In this document: in pieces, positions 1-8,787 of the stretch
Position numbering within the stretch: the stretch's first letter is position 1
How the letters are laid out: each line of letters starts with the position of its first letter
NCBI RefSeq assembly: GCF_029167625.1
Contig: NZ_CP119145.1
Span: 1,054,001 to 1,118,000, forward strand
Length of the DNA stretch: 64,000 bases
From: Streptomyces sp. AM 4-1-1
GTDB taxonomy: Bacteria > Actinomycetota > Actinomycetes > Streptomycetales > Streptomycetaceae
Direction of reading: 5' to 3'
Notes under the pieces: model-generated
The model's input: only the letters and a program-made list of their open reading frames with translations
Told to the model about the DNA's origin: nothing
Databases searched by the model: none
Position numbers and translations under genes: made by a program

Positions 1-30
1 CCGGGTGCGCCCGGCCGCCGCGCGCGGGTG

Positions 31-1695
31 TCAGCCGACCGCCCGCGCCGCCGCCCGGCCCGCCGCCCGGCCGGAGAAGAGGCAGCCGCCCAGGAAGGTC
101 CCTTCGAGCGAGCGGTAGCCGTGCACGCCCCCGCCCCCGAACCCGGACGCCTCCCCCGCCGCGTACACGCCCGGCAGCGGGTCGCCGTCCGCGGTGAGCA
201 CCCGGGACGTCAGGTCGGTCTCCAGACCACCGAGCGACTTCCGGGTGAGGATGTTCAGCCGCACGGCGATCAGCGGACCCGCCGCCGGATCGAGGATGCG
301 GTGCGGGGCGGCGGTCCGGATCAGCCGGTCACCCAGATACGAGCGGGCGCCGCGCAGGGCGGTGATCTGGAGGTCCTTGGTGAACGGGTTGTCGATCTCG
401 CGGTCGCGTGCGGTGATCTCACGGCGCAGCCCGTCCTCGTCGATCAGCGGTTCACCGGTCAGCGCGTTCATGCCGCGCACCAGCGCCCCGAGGTCCCGCT
501 CGACGACGAAGTCCACCCCGTGGTCCATGAACGCCCGCACCGGGCCCGGCACGTCCGCTCTCGCTCTGCCGATCACCTGGCTCACCGACTTGCCGGTCAG
601 GTCCGGGTTCTGCTCGGAGCCGGAGAGCGCGAACTCCTTGCCGATGATCCTCCGGTCGAGCACGAACCAGGTGTGGTCGTACCCCGTCCTCGTGATGTGT
701 TCGAGCGTGCCGAGCGTGTCGAAGCCGGGGAAGAGGGGCACGGGCAGCCGCCTGCCGGTCGCGTCCAGCCAGAGCGAGGACGGGCCGGGCAGGATGCGGA
801 TGGCGTGCTTGTCCCAGACCGGGTTCCAGTTCTCGATGCCCTCGGTGTAGTGCCACATCCGGTCCCGGTTGATGTGGTGCGCGCCCGCCTTCTCCGCGAT
901 GCCCAGCATCAGCCCGTCGACGTGGGCGGGGACCCCGGAGAGCATCCGTGCGGGCGGGGCGCCCAGCCGCTCGGGCCACTGGGCGCGTACGAGGTCGTGG
1001 TTGCCGCCGATGCCGCCCGAGGTGACGATCACCGCCTGCGCGGTCAGCTCGAAGGCGCCGGTCACCTCCCGGCCGCTGGCGGCGCCGCGCGCCGCGCCGC
1101 TCGGTTCCAGGATCTCGCCGGTCACGGTGTCGACGGCGCCGGCGGTGCGGCCGAGACCGGTGACGCGGTGGCGGAACCTCAGCTCGACGAGGCCCCGGGC
1201 GACGCCCGCGCGCACCCGTCGCTCGAAGGGGGCGACGACGCCGGGACCGGTGCCCCAGGTGATGTGGAAACGGGGTACGGAGTTGCCGTGCCCGGTCGCG
1301 TCGTAACCGCCGCGCTCCGCCCAGCCGACGACGGGGAAGAACCGCACCCCCTGGGCGCGCAGCCAGGAGCGCTTCTCCCCGGCCGCGAAGTCGACGTACG
1401 CCTCGGCCCAGGCCCGCGGCCAGCGGTCCTCCACGCGGTCGAAGCCCGCCGTGCCCAGCCAGTCCTGGAGGGCCAGCTCCCGGCTGTCCTTGATCCGCAG
1501 GCGGCGCTGCTCGGGCGAGTCGACGAGGAAGAGCCCGCCGAAGGACCAGTGGGCCTGGCCGCCGATCGACTGCTCGGGTTCCTGGTCGAGCACGATCACC
1601 CGACGGCCCGCGTCGACCAGCTCGGCGGTGGCGACGAGACCGGCCAGGCCCGCCCCGATCACGATCACATCGGCGTCGTACGCCATGGGTTCCAT
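31..1695 (-). CDS. FAD-binding dehydrogenase, fumarate reductase/KstD-like flavoprotein
   Basis: The 554-residue product opens with a dinucleotide-binding fingerprint (GAGLAG, residues 14-19) followed by the acidic residue that ends the second beta strand (VIVLD). It closes with the flavoprotein signature GVYAAGEASGFGGGGVHG and a final FAD-contacting helix. This order is typical of the fumarate reductase/3-ketosteroid-delta1-dehydrogenase superfamily; Streptomyces members of this length are usually called FAD-binding dehydrogenase with unknown substrate. No signal peptide or membrane segment is visible, so it is probably cytosolic. Start ATG 1695 or the in-frame ATG 1686, which has better spacing from an AAGGATGG stretch. 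The stop lies at 31-33, so the gene is complete. Substrate is not deducible. Confidence 0.9.
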   Translation of the reverse strand: MEPMAYDADVIVIGAGLAGLVATAELVDAGRRVIVLDQEPEQSIGGQAHWSFGGLFLVDSPEQRRLRIKDSRELALQDWLGTAGFDRVEDRWPRAWAEAYVDFAAGEKRSWLRAQGVRFFPVVGWAERGGYDATGHGNSVPRFHITWGTGPGVVAPFERRVRAGVARGLVELRFRHRVTGLGRTAGAVDTVTGEILEPSGAARGAASGREVTGAFELTAQAVIVTSGGIGGNHDLVRAQWPERLGAPPARMLSGVPAHVDGLMLGIAEKAGAHHINRDRMWHYTEGIENWNPVWDKHAIRILPGPSSLWLDATGRRLPVPLFPGFDTLGTLEHITRTGYDHTWFVLDRRIIGKEFALSGSEQNPDLTGKSVSQVIGRARADVPGPVRAFMDHGVDFVVERDLGALVRGMNALTGEPLIDEDGLRREITARDREIDNPFTKDLQITALRGARSYLGDRLIRTAAPHRILDPAAGPLIAVRLNILTRKSLGGLETDLTSRVLTADGDPLPGVYAAGEASGFGGGGVHGYRSLEGTFLGGCLFSGRAAGRAAARAVG

Positions 1696-1936
1696 CCTTG
1701 TCGAGAGGGGGCGGGGCGGTCCGTCACCGGGTACCGGGCGGGGCGGTGGCGGGCGGTACGGCGGGGTGTGGGGCGGTCCGGCCCGGCGCCGGAAGTTACC
1801 AGTGGGTCAGATCTTCGGCACCGGCCACCGCCGCCGTCAACCGCCCGGTCGGCGGCGCTCCGCCCGCACCCCGCCGCCACTGGCGTTATCGTCGAAGACA
1901 AATCACCCTCTCCTGGCCGGACTTGAGGTCGAGATC

Positions 1937-2830
1937 GTGTCGGTGCTGGTCCTCGTGCTCTCCGTGGGCGCCGCCTGCTGTCTGGGCTTCGGTTTCGTCC
2001 TCCAGCAGGACGCGGCCCGGCGTGCCCCGCTGAGCGACTTCCTCTCCTTCCGGCTGCTGCTCGATCTGATGCGAGTGCCGAGCTGGCTGGCCGGGATCGG
2101 GCTGATGGTCTGCGGGATGGTGCTCGGGGCGCTGGCGCTCGGCCAGGGCGAGGTCTCCGTCGTCGAACCCCTCCTCGCCACCAATCTGCTCTTCGCGATG
2201 GCGCTGTCGCGTCGCCGCACCGGACAGCGGCTCGGCCGGCAGGGCTGGGCCGGGCTCTGGCTGCTGGCGAGCGGCGTCGCGGCCTTCCTGCTGGCGGGCG
2301 AGCCGCAGGGCGGGCGGGCGGTGACCGATCCGCTGCGGCACTGGCTGGTGATCGGGGTCGTCGTGGGCATCGCGCTGCTGCTCACCGCGATCGCCAGGCG
2401 CTCCCGGGTGGGGGCGGGGCCCGCGTTGCTGGCGGTGGCGGCCGGGCTGCTGTACGGGCTCCAGGACGCGCTCACCCGGGTCAGCGGTCAGCGGCTGTCG
2501 TCCGGTGGGCTCGCCGGGATGCTGACGGGCTGGCAGCCGTACGCCGTGGTGGTCCTCGGCGTCACCGGCCTGGTCCTGGTGCAGAGCGCGTTCGAGACGG
2601 CGCCGCTGCGCAGGTCGCTGCCCGCGCTGACGGCCGCCCAGCCGCTGGCGGGGATCGCCTGCGGGGTGGGCTTCCTCGGCGACCGGCTGCGGACCGACAC
2701 GGGCGCGCTGGCCTGGGAGGCGGCCGGGCTGGCCGCGGTCGTCGTCGGGATCGTCCTGCTCGGGCTGCATCCGGCGATGCCGGACGGCCCCCTGGGCAGG
2801 CACCACACGCAGCGGCTCCAGCCGCGCTGA
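1937..2830 (+). CDS. DMT-superfamily (EamA-like) membrane transporter
   Basis: The product has 297 residues and about ten hydrophobic helices, beginning directly with VLVLVLSVGAACCLGFGFVL and ending in a polar tail rich in His, Gln and Arg. The helix pattern and length match the drug/metabolite transporter superfamily, in which two five-helix halves form one permease. The open frame extends upstream to 1451, but that part is hydrophilic, overlaps the FAD gene and does not read like protein; GTG 1937 starts exactly at the first helix. Only a weak purine stretch precedes it. It is divergent from the FAD dehydrogenase, leaving about 240 bp for two promoters. Substrate and direction of transport are unknown. 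Confidence 0.85.
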   Translation: MSVLVLVLSVGAACCLGFGFVLQQDAARRAPLSDFLSFRLLLDLMRVPSWLAGIGLMVCGMVLGALALGQGEVSVVEPLLATNLLFAMALSRRRTGQRLGRQGWAGLWLLASGVAAFLLAGEPQGGRAVTDPLRHWLVIGVVVGIALLLTAIARRSRVGAGPALLAVAAGLLYGLQDALTRVSGQRLSSGGLAGMLTGWQPYAVVVLGVTGLVLVQSAFETAPLRRSLPALTAAQPLAGIACGVGFLGDRLRTDTGALAWEAAGLAAVVVGIVLLGLHPAMPDGPLGRHHTQRLQPR

Positions 2831-2937
2831 CGTCATGGGAGGAGCCGGGCCGCCGGGGCCGCCCGGACCGGCGCGGCGGCGGCGCCCGGTGCCGCCCGCG
2901 CGGGCCCGGCCGATCACGGTGATGTTGGATGGGCGAC

Positions 2938-3444
2938 ATGAGTGCTGCTGATGAACTCCTCGACATCGTGGACGTCCGGGACCGGGTCGTCGGGCAGGCC
3001 CCACGTGGCGAGGCGACCGCGCGGCGGCTGCGCCACCGCTGTGTGTTCATCGAGGTCAGGGACGCGCGGGACCGGATCTTCGTCCACCGCAGAACGGCGT
3101 CCAAGCTGGTCTTCCCCTCGCACCACGACATGTTCGTCGGCGGAGTGGTCGGCGCGGGCGAGACGTACGACGAGGCCGCGCTGCGCGAGGCCGAGGAGGA
3201 GCTGGGGGTCACGGGTCTGCCCCGCCCCGAACCCCTCTTCTCGTTCCTGTACGAGAGCCCCGCGCACACCTGGTGGTCGCACGTCTACCAGGTGCGGTGC
3301 GAACTTCCGGTGGACCCGCAGGCCGAGGAGGTCGCCTGGCACACCTTCCTCACCGACGCGGAACTGGAGCAGCGGCTCGACACCCTGCGGTGGGTGCCGG
3401 ACGGCCTTGAGACGTACCGGCGGCTCCGGGAGTTCAGAGCGTGA
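2938..3444 (+). CDS. NUDIX hydrolase
   Basis: The product carries a perfect Nudix box: G-x5-E-x7-REAEEELGV at residues about 69-91, with the metal-binding REXXEE core intact. The flanks (DIVDVRDRVVGQAPRGEATARR near the N terminus begins the fold, WWSHVYQV follows the box) resemble the YfcD/isopentenyl-diphosphate isomerase-like branch, in which the N-terminal strand is followed by an RRLRHRCVFIEV segment. The likely role is hydrolysis of a nucleoside-diphosphate-linked compound in the cytosol; substrate unknown. Start ATG 2938 follows a GGATGGG stretch; an in-frame ATG at 2929 would add three residues. It overlaps the next gene by 4 bp. Confidence 0.88.
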   Translation: MSAADELLDIVDVRDRVVGQAPRGEATARRLRHRCVFIEVRDARDRIFVHRRTASKLVFPSHHDMFVGGVVGAGETYDEAALREAEEELGVTGLPRPEPLFSFLYESPAHTWWSHVYQVRCELPVDPQAEEVAWHTFLTDAELEQRLDTLRWVPDGLETYRRLREFRA

Positions 3445-3836
3445 AAAGCGTCGTACGGAGCCTGCGGCTGTGGTTCGCGCCGCAGCGGGTCCGGGAGGAG
3501 GGCGACACCCCCGACTACCGCTTCTCACTGGCCAACGAGCGGACGTTCCTGGCGTGGATTCGGACGGCTCTCGCGCTGATCGGTGGCGGCTTCGCCGTCG
3601 ATCAGTTCCTGCCGGGACTGTCCTGGGGCGTGCGCGCGGGGCTGGCGCTGGCACTGCTCGCGGCCGGGGTGCTGTGCGCGCTGCGGGCGGTCAACCACTG
3701 GGTGCGGTGCGAGCGGGCGATGCGGCGGGGCGAAAGCCTTCCGGTGTCCCGCTTCCCGACCCTGCTGGGTCTCGTCGTCGCGGTCGTCGCCGTCGTGATG
3801 GTCGTGGTGGTCCTCTTCGGCTGGGAGGGCCGATGA
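3441..3836 (+). CDS. DUF202 (YidH-type) inner membrane protein
   Basis: This 131-residue protein has a cytosolic N terminus with the DUF202 hallmark LANERTFLAWIRTALALI (residues about 30-47). Three hydrophobic helices follow (about 40-60, 64-86, 105-127). It matches YidH-type small membrane proteins, which commonly occur as tandem pairs of unknown function. The start overlaps the upstream Nudix stop (ATGA-like arrangement) and its own stop overlaps the start of the second DUF202 gene, so the three genes are almost certainly one translationally coupled unit. No catalytic residues are evident. Confidence 0.9.
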   Translation: MKSVVRSLRLWFAPQRVREEGDTPDYRFSLANERTFLAWIRTALALIGGGFAVDQFLPGLSWGVRAGLALALLAAGVLCALRAVNHWVRCERAMRRGESLPVSRFPTLLGLVVAVVAVVMVVVVLFGWEGR

Positions 3837-4141
3837 GCGGCGGGCGCGACCCCGGGCTCCAGCCGGAGCGGACCCGGCTGGCGTGGCGGCGTACCACCCT
3901 GTCCTGCACGGTGGTGGCGCTGCTCGCGGCGAAGCAGGCGCTGCACGACGGTACGTCCCCGGCCGCCGCCGTGGCGCTGTCGCTGAGCGCGGCGGCCTGG
4001 CTGGGTTTTCTGTGGGTGGCGCAGCGGCGGGTGCTGGGGATGGGAGCGGCCCGGCCGCTGCCGCTGTCGACGGGCGGGGCGCTGGTCACGGCGGGTTGCA
4101 CGGTCGCGCTGGCGGTGTTCGCCACGGTGATGCTGTTCTGA
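3833..4141 (+). CDS. Second DUF202 inner membrane protein
   Basis: A 102-residue product with the DUF202 core LQPERTRLAWRRTTLSCTVV near the N terminus and three hydrophobic helices. The start ATG 3833 overlaps the stop of the previous DUF202 gene as ATGA. The conserved pair of a YidH-like protein plus this shorter, divergent copy suggests a hetero-oligomer, but no function is established for the family. A 126-bp spacer separates it from the convergent oxidoreductase gene. Confidence 0.85.
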   Translation: MSGGRDPGLQPERTRLAWRRTTLSCTVVALLAAKQALHDGTSPAAAVALSLSAAAWLGFLWVAQRRVLGMGAARPLPLSTGGALVTAGCTVALAVFATVMLF

Positions 4142-4267
4142 GGGCGCACCGCGGAACGGGTCCCGGGGAGCCTGGCCTCATCCGGCCGAGGCGCGGACGG
4201 CTCGCGGCGGACGGACGCGGACCGGGAAGACGCGGACCGGCCGTCCGCCCGGCGCTCCCGGTGGGCG

Positions 4268-5203
4268 TCAGCTCTCCCAGTCGACCGTGACGACGATCTT
4301 CCCCCGGGTGCGGCCCTCCTCGTTGAGCCGGTACGCGTCCGCCGCCCGCTCCAGCGGGAAGACCTGGTCCACATGGACGGCGAGGATGCCCTGTTCGGCC
4401 AGGCCCGCGAGGTGCGCCAGATCGGCGGCGTCGGGCCGTACGAACGCGTAGCGGCCCCCGTGGCCGAAGACCTCCTCGTCCACGATGGACGCCAGCCGGC
4501 CGCCCGGGGCGAGCAGGTCGGCCGATACCCGCAGGGCGTCTCCGCCCACCGTGTCGAAGGCCGCGTCGAACCCGTCCGGCGCCAGCGCGCGCAGCCGGTC
4601 GGCGAGTCCCTCACCGTGGGCCACGGGCTCGCCGCCGAGCTGCCGCACATACGCGTGGTTGTGCTCGCCCGCGGTGCCGACGACGCGGGCTCCCGCGTGC
4701 CGGGCGAGCTGGACGGCGAACGAACCGACGCCCCCGGCGGCGGCGTGCACCAGGACGGTCTCCCCCTCCCTGATCCGCAGGACCCGGTGGAGCACCTGGT
4801 ACGCGGTGAGTCCGGCCAGCGGCAGGCCCGCGGCCTCCTCGAAGCTCAGGCTCAGCGGCTTGCGGGCGAGGGTACGGACCGGGGCGGCGACGTACTCGGC
4901 GAAGGTGCCCCGGGACAGGAAGTCCTCCCGCACATAGCCGATGACCTCGTCGCCGACCGCGAACTCGTCGACGGCGGCCCCGGGCTGCACGACGACCCCC
5001 GAGACGTCCCAGCCGGGGACGACCGGGAAGACGGCGTCGAGCAGGGAGTCGAGATGGCCCTCGCGGGCCTTGCGGTCGACCGGGTTCACGGCCGCCGCGC
5101 GCACCTTCACCAGGACGCTGTCGGGGCCGACCTTGGGGTCGGGACGCTCGCCGTACTCCAGGACGTCGACCCCGCCGTATCCGCTGTAACTGATCGCCTT
5201 CAT
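4268..5203 (-). CDS. NADP-dependent zinc-free alcohol dehydrogenase/quinone oxidoreductase family
   Basis: The 311-residue product is a medium-chain dehydrogenase/reductase. It has a GroES-like N-terminal domain (PVDRKAREGHLD, then PGWDVSGVV at about 63-71) and a Rossmann domain with the AAAGGVG loop at residues 154-160. It lacks the cysteine cluster of the structural zinc and the catalytic Cys/His ligands, so it belongs to the zinc-independent quinone reductase branch that reduces enones or quinones with NADPH. The frame is open to 5413, but the extra 70 residues are Arg/Pro/Gly filler; ATG 5203 with MKAISYSGYG is the family start. It is divergent from the MBL-fold gene. Confidence 0.9.
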   Translation of the reverse strand: MKAISYSGYGGVDVLEYGERPDPKVGPDSVLVKVRAAAVNPVDRKAREGHLDSLLDAVFPVVPGWDVSGVVVQPGAAVDEFAVGDEVIGYVREDFLSRGTFAEYVAAPVRTLARKPLSLSFEEAAGLPLAGLTAYQVLHRVLRIREGETVLVHAAAGGVGSFAVQLARHAGARVVGTAGEHNHAYVRQLGGEPVAHGEGLADRLRALAPDGFDAAFDTVGGDALRVSADLLAPGGRLASIVDEEVFGHGGRYAFVRPDAADLAHLAGLAEQGILAVHVDQVFPLERAADAYRLNEEGRTRGKIVVTVDWES

Positions 5204-5397
5204 GGTCCGACCCTCGGCGGGGCGCCGCCCGCGCGCAACTCGGACGGGTCCGGGCGGCGCCCGACGGGTGCGGGTGACGGAACCCCCGGGTGCTGCCCGG
5301 CGGGCACGGGTGGCGGAACCGTCACTTCCGGCCCCGTGACCGGGCGTCGGCTGGAAGGATTCCGAAGACGTACTGGAGCCGAACCCGGGGACCCGCG

Positions 5398-6333
5398 ATG
5401 ACCACCACCACACCCGTGACCGACAGCGCGACCGAGCCGTACACCGTCCGGCTGACGCCCGAGGTGCACGCCTACGTCCAGCCGGACGGCGGCTGGTGCC
5501 TCAACAACGCCGGTTTCGTGAGCGACGGGAGCGACACGCTCCTCGTCGACACCGCCGCCACCGAACGCCGCGCTCTCGCCCTGCGGGACGCGGTCGCGGC
5601 GGCCGGGGCGCCCTTCCCCCGTACCGTCGTCAACACGCACCACCACGGCGACCACACCTACGGGAACGGAGTGTTCGCCCCGCGCGCGCTGGTCATCGGT
5701 CACGACTCCTGCCGGGAGCAGGTGGTCGCGGCGGGGCGGCAGCTGCACGCCATGTGGCCGCGCAACGACTTCGGCGACATCACGGTCACCCCGCCCACCC
5801 TCACGTACGGCGACCGCCTCACCCTCCATGTCGGCGACACCGAGGTCCGGCTGATCCACCCGGGGATCGCGCACACCCTCGGCGACACGGTCGTCCATCT
5901 GCCCCGGCAGTCCGTCGTCCTCACCGGGGACCTGGTCTTCCAGGGCGGCACACCGTTCATCCCGATGGGCTCGCTGAGCGGTTCGCTGCGCGCGCTGGAG
6001 CTGCTGCGGTCGCTCGGCGCGGAGACCGTCGTACCGGGACACGGTCCGCTCACCGACCCGTCCGCGTACGACGACACGGAGCGCTACCTCCGGTGGGTCG
6101 GCGAGCTGGCCGAGGACGGGCACGGCCGGGGCCTGACGCCGCTGGAGGTCGCGAGCGGCGCGGACCTCGGACCGTTCGCCGAGTGGCGCGAGAGCGAGCG
6201 GCTGGTGGCCAATGTGCACCGCGCGTACGCCGAGCTGGACGGGCTCCCGGCCGGTTCGCCGCTCGACGTGGCCACGGTGTTCGGGGACATGGCGGTGATG
6301 AACGGCGGCGAGCCGGTCGCCTGTCACGCCTGA
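5398..6333 (+). CDS. MBL-fold metallo-hydrolase
   Basis: A 311-residue protein with the metallo-beta-lactamase fold signature THHHGDHTYGN (HxHxDH at residues 81-86). The later ligands are in IAHTLGDTVVHLP, the bridging aspartate in LTGDLVFQGG, and the last histidine in VVPGHGPL. All binuclear-metal ligands are present, so it should be an active cytosolic hydrolase. Members of this subgroup act on thioesters, lactones or phosphoesters; the sequence does not say which. Start ATG 5398 is the first plausible one after the divergent promoter region; the open frame reaching 5290 is not protein-like. Confidence 0.9.
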   Translation: MTTTTPVTDSATEPYTVRLTPEVHAYVQPDGGWCLNNAGFVSDGSDTLLVDTAATERRALALRDAVAAAGAPFPRTVVNTHHHGDHTYGNGVFAPRALVIGHDSCREQVVAAGRQLHAMWPRNDFGDITVTPPTLTYGDRLTLHVGDTEVRLIHPGIAHTLGDTVVHLPRQSVVLTGDLVFQGGTPFIPMGSLSGSLRALELLRSLGAETVVPGHGPLTDPSAYDDTERYLRWVGELAEDGHGRGLTPLEVASGADLGPFAEWRESERLVANVHRAYAELDGLPAGSPLDVATVFGDMAVMNGGEPVACHA

Positions 6334-6489
6334 ACCGGGCCCGCCCGTACCGGTTCTCCGGGCCCTGGCGGGACCGCAGTCGGCCCCGCGCGGGCCCGGC
6401 TCCGGTTCCCGGGCCGCACTGGACGGCATACCGACTGGTCGGCATGATGGGCGTCGACGACCGGACGACCCGCCCCGGAGGTGCGCGTG

Positions 6490-7512
6490 ATGAACTCGGT
6501 CCCCCCGCCAGGTCTCGACCCCGGACGGCTGCGCGGGTATCTCGACCGTGAGCGTCCCGGGCTGCTGAGCGGGCCGCTGGAAGCCCGGATCATCGAGGGC
6601 GGGCGCTCCAATCTGACGTACCTCGTCACCGACGGCGCACGGAGGTGGGTCGTGCGCCGGCCGCCGCTCGGCCATGTCCTGGCCACCGCGCACGACATGC
6701 GGCGCGAGCACCGGGTGATCAGCGCGCTGCGTCCGACGGCCGTGCCGGTGCCCGGGACGGTGCTGCTGTGCGAGGACGAGGCCGTGCTGGGGGCGCCGTT
6801 CTACGTCATGGAGTACGTGGCGGGCACCCCGTACCGCACCGCCGCCGAGCTGGCCCCGCTGGGCGCGGAGCGCACCCGGGCGGTCGTGCTCGGTCTCGTC
6901 GACACCCTCGTGGAGCTGCACGCGGTGGACCCGGAAGGGGTCGGGCTCGGCGACTTCGGCCATCCCGACGGATTCCTCGTACGGCAACTACGGCGCTGGG
7001 AGAAGCAGTTGGAGGCGTCCCGCAGTCGTGAGCTGCCCGGCGTCGACGAGTTGCGCGCGGCGCTCGGCCGCGATCTGCCCCACTCCCCCGCACCGACCGT
7101 GGTGCACGGCGACTACCGCCTGGACAACGTGCTGATCGGCCCGGACGACTCGATCAGGGCCGTCCTCGACTGGGAGATGTCGACCCTCGGCGATCCGCTG
7201 ACCGACCTCGGTCTGCTGGTGATGTACAGCTCCGGGGCCGTACTGCCGCGATCCCCGGTGCCCACCACCAGCGGCGCGCCGGGACACCCCGCCCCGGCCG
7301 AGCTGATCGAGCGGTACGCGGCCGGCTGCGGCCGGGACACCTCCGCCATCGCCTGGTACACGGCGTTCGCGTGGTTCAAGCTCGCCGTGATCCTGGAGGG
7401 CATCCACTACCGCCACACGCTGGGCCGGACCGTCGGGGCCGGCTTCGACCGGATCGGCGAACTCGTCCCCGTCTTCGTCGAGCACGGCCTCACCACCCTC
7501 CAGGAAGGCTGA
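6490..7512 (+). CDS. Phosphotransferase family protein (APH/ACAD10-like kinase)
   Basis: The 340-residue product carries the aminoglycoside-phosphotransferase-type kinase motifs: an N-terminal nucleotide loop (GGRSNLTYLV), the catalytic HGDYRLDN at about 206-213 and the metal-binding DWE at 227-229. These match the ACAD10/11-like branch, which sits beside acyl-CoA dehydrogenases and is thought to phosphorylate hydroxyacyl substrates before CoA-thioester chemistry. That fits its neighbour, an acyl-CoA dehydrogenase only 9 bp downstream. The GGAGG at 6477-6481 is ideally spaced for ATG 6490, so the in-frame GTG 6481 is rejected. Confidence 0.9.
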   Translation: MNSVPPPGLDPGRLRGYLDRERPGLLSGPLEARIIEGGRSNLTYLVTDGARRWVVRRPPLGHVLATAHDMRREHRVISALRPTAVPVPGTVLLCEDEAVLGAPFYVMEYVAGTPYRTAAELAPLGAERTRAVVLGLVDTLVELHAVDPEGVGLGDFGHPDGFLVRQLRRWEKQLEASRSRELPGVDELRAALGRDLPHSPAPTVVHGDYRLDNVLIGPDDSIRAVLDWEMSTLGDPLTDLGLLVMYSSGAVLPRSPVPTTSGAPGHPAPAELIERYAAGCGRDTSAIAWYTAFAWFKLAVILEGIHYRHTLGRTVGAGFDRIGELVPVFVEHGLTTLQEG

Positions 7513-7521
7513 GTCACCCTC

Positions 7522-8736
7522 ATGGACTTCGCGTTCGACGCCCGCACCGAGGAGTTGCGCGGCAGACTGCTCGCCTTCATGGACGAGTTCGTCCTCCCGG
7601 CCGAGGAGGTGGCGCGGGAGCAGCGCGCACGCCTCGCGTCGCCGTGGGACACCCCGCCGGTGGTGGCGGACCTGAAGGCCGAGGCGCGTGCGCGGGGCCT
7701 GTGGAACCTCTTCCTGCCGGACGCCGGGCACGGGGCGGGGCTGACGAACCTCCAGTACGCCCCGCTGGCCGAGATCACCGGCCACAGTCCGCAGTTGGCG
7801 CCGACCGCGCTGAACTGCGCGGCCCCGGACACCGGGAACATGGAGGTGCTGGCCCAGTTCGGGTCACCGGAACAGCGGAGGCGGTGGCTGCGGCCGTTGC
7901 TCGACGGGGAGATCCGGTCGGCGTTCGCGATGACCGAGCCGGAGGTGGCCTCGTCGGACGCGACGAACGTCGAGACCCGGATCGCGCGGGACGGCGACGA
8001 CTACGTCGTCAACGGCCGCAAGTGGTACATCTCGGGGGCGATGAACCCGGACTGCGCGGTCTTCGTCGTGATGGGGAAGACCGATCCGGACGGCGCCGAC
8101 ATCCGTCGCCGGCAGTCGATGATCCTGGTGCCGCGCGACACCCCGGGCCTCGAAGTGCGCCGGGCGATGCGGGTGTACGGGTACGAGGACCACGCGCACG
8201 GAGGTCACGCCGAGATCGTCCTCACCGACGTACGAGTGCCCGCGGCGAACCTCGTCGGCGAGGAGGGCGGCGGTTTCGCCATCGCCCAGGCACGGCTGGG
8301 ACCGGGCCGTGTCCACCACTGCATGCGGCTGATCGGGATGGCGGAGCGCGCCATCGAGCTGATGTGCCGGCGGGCGGTGGCGCGTACGGCGTTCGGCAGG
8401 CCGCTGGCCGAGCAGGGCGTCGTGCGGAACTGGATCGCGGATGCCCGGGTCGCGGTGGAGCAGTTGCGGCTGCTGGTGCTGAAGACGGCCTGGCTGATGG
8501 ACACGACGGGCAATCGCGGGGCGCACACCGAGATCCAGGCCATCAAGATCGCCACCCCGCGCGCGGTCACCGACATCCTCGACCGGGCGATCCAGTTGCA
8601 CGGTGCGGGCGGAGTCGGCCAGGACTTCCCGCTGGCGGAGCTGTGGGCGTCGGCGCGGACGCTGCGGCTGGCGGACGGCCCCGACGAGGTGCATCAGCGG
8701 TCGCTGGCGCGGCGGGAACTCAAAAAGTACCGGTAG
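7522..8736 (+). CDS. Acyl-CoA dehydrogenase (ACAD10/11-like)
   Basis: The 404-residue flavoenzyme has the full acyl-CoA dehydrogenase architecture. An N-terminal helical domain is followed by the middle beta domain with AFAMTEPEVASSDATN and VNGRKWYISGAMNPD. The C-terminal helical domain carries RTAFGRPLAEQGVV and QLHGAGGVGQDFPLAELW. The GAGGVGQDFPLA ending is that of the long-chain/ACAD10-11-type enzymes. It likely oxidises an acyl-CoA and passes electrons to ETF. It is co-transcribed with the kinase gene (9-bp gap), and that kinase-dehydrogenase pairing mirrors the fused domains of mammalian ACAD10/11. A TetR gene and an acyl-CoA synthetase gene lie convergently downstream. Confidence 0.93.
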   Translation: MDFAFDARTEELRGRLLAFMDEFVLPAEEVAREQRARLASPWDTPPVVADLKAEARARGLWNLFLPDAGHGAGLTNLQYAPLAEITGHSPQLAPTALNCAAPDTGNMEVLAQFGSPEQRRRWLRPLLDGEIRSAFAMTEPEVASSDATNVETRIARDGDDYVVNGRKWYISGAMNPDCAVFVVMGKTDPDGADIRRRQSMILVPRDTPGLEVRRAMRVYGYEDHAHGGHAEIVLTDVRVPAANLVGEEGGGFAIAQARLGPGRVHHCMRLIGMAERAIELMCRRAVARTAFGRPLAEQGVVRNWIADARVAVEQLRLLVLKTAWLMDTTGNRGAHTEIQAIKIATPRAVTDILDRAIQLHGAGGVGQDFPLAELWASARTLRLADGPDEVHQRSLARRELKKYR

Positions 8737-8747
8737 GGGAAGCGCCG

Positions 8748-8776
8748 GGACGGCCCGGACCGGGCGGGGGCCGTCC
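8748..8776. terminator. Bidirectional hairpin between convergent genes
   Basis: A perfect 9-bp stem, GGACGGCCC at 8748-8756 and GGGCCGTCC at 8768-8776, with an 11-nt loop, lies between the convergent stops at 8736 and 8788. No T-run follows, as is usual for Streptomyces hairpin terminators. Confidence 0.6.
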
Positions 8777-8787
8777 GCCACCGGGTC

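Noticed and set aside
28..1926. 632-residue plus-strand open frame opposite the FAD dehydrogenase
   Set aside because: It is the antisense shadow of a clear flavoprotein gene, with His/Arg/Pro/Gly-rich content typical of such shadows in GC-rich DNA and no ribosome binding site.
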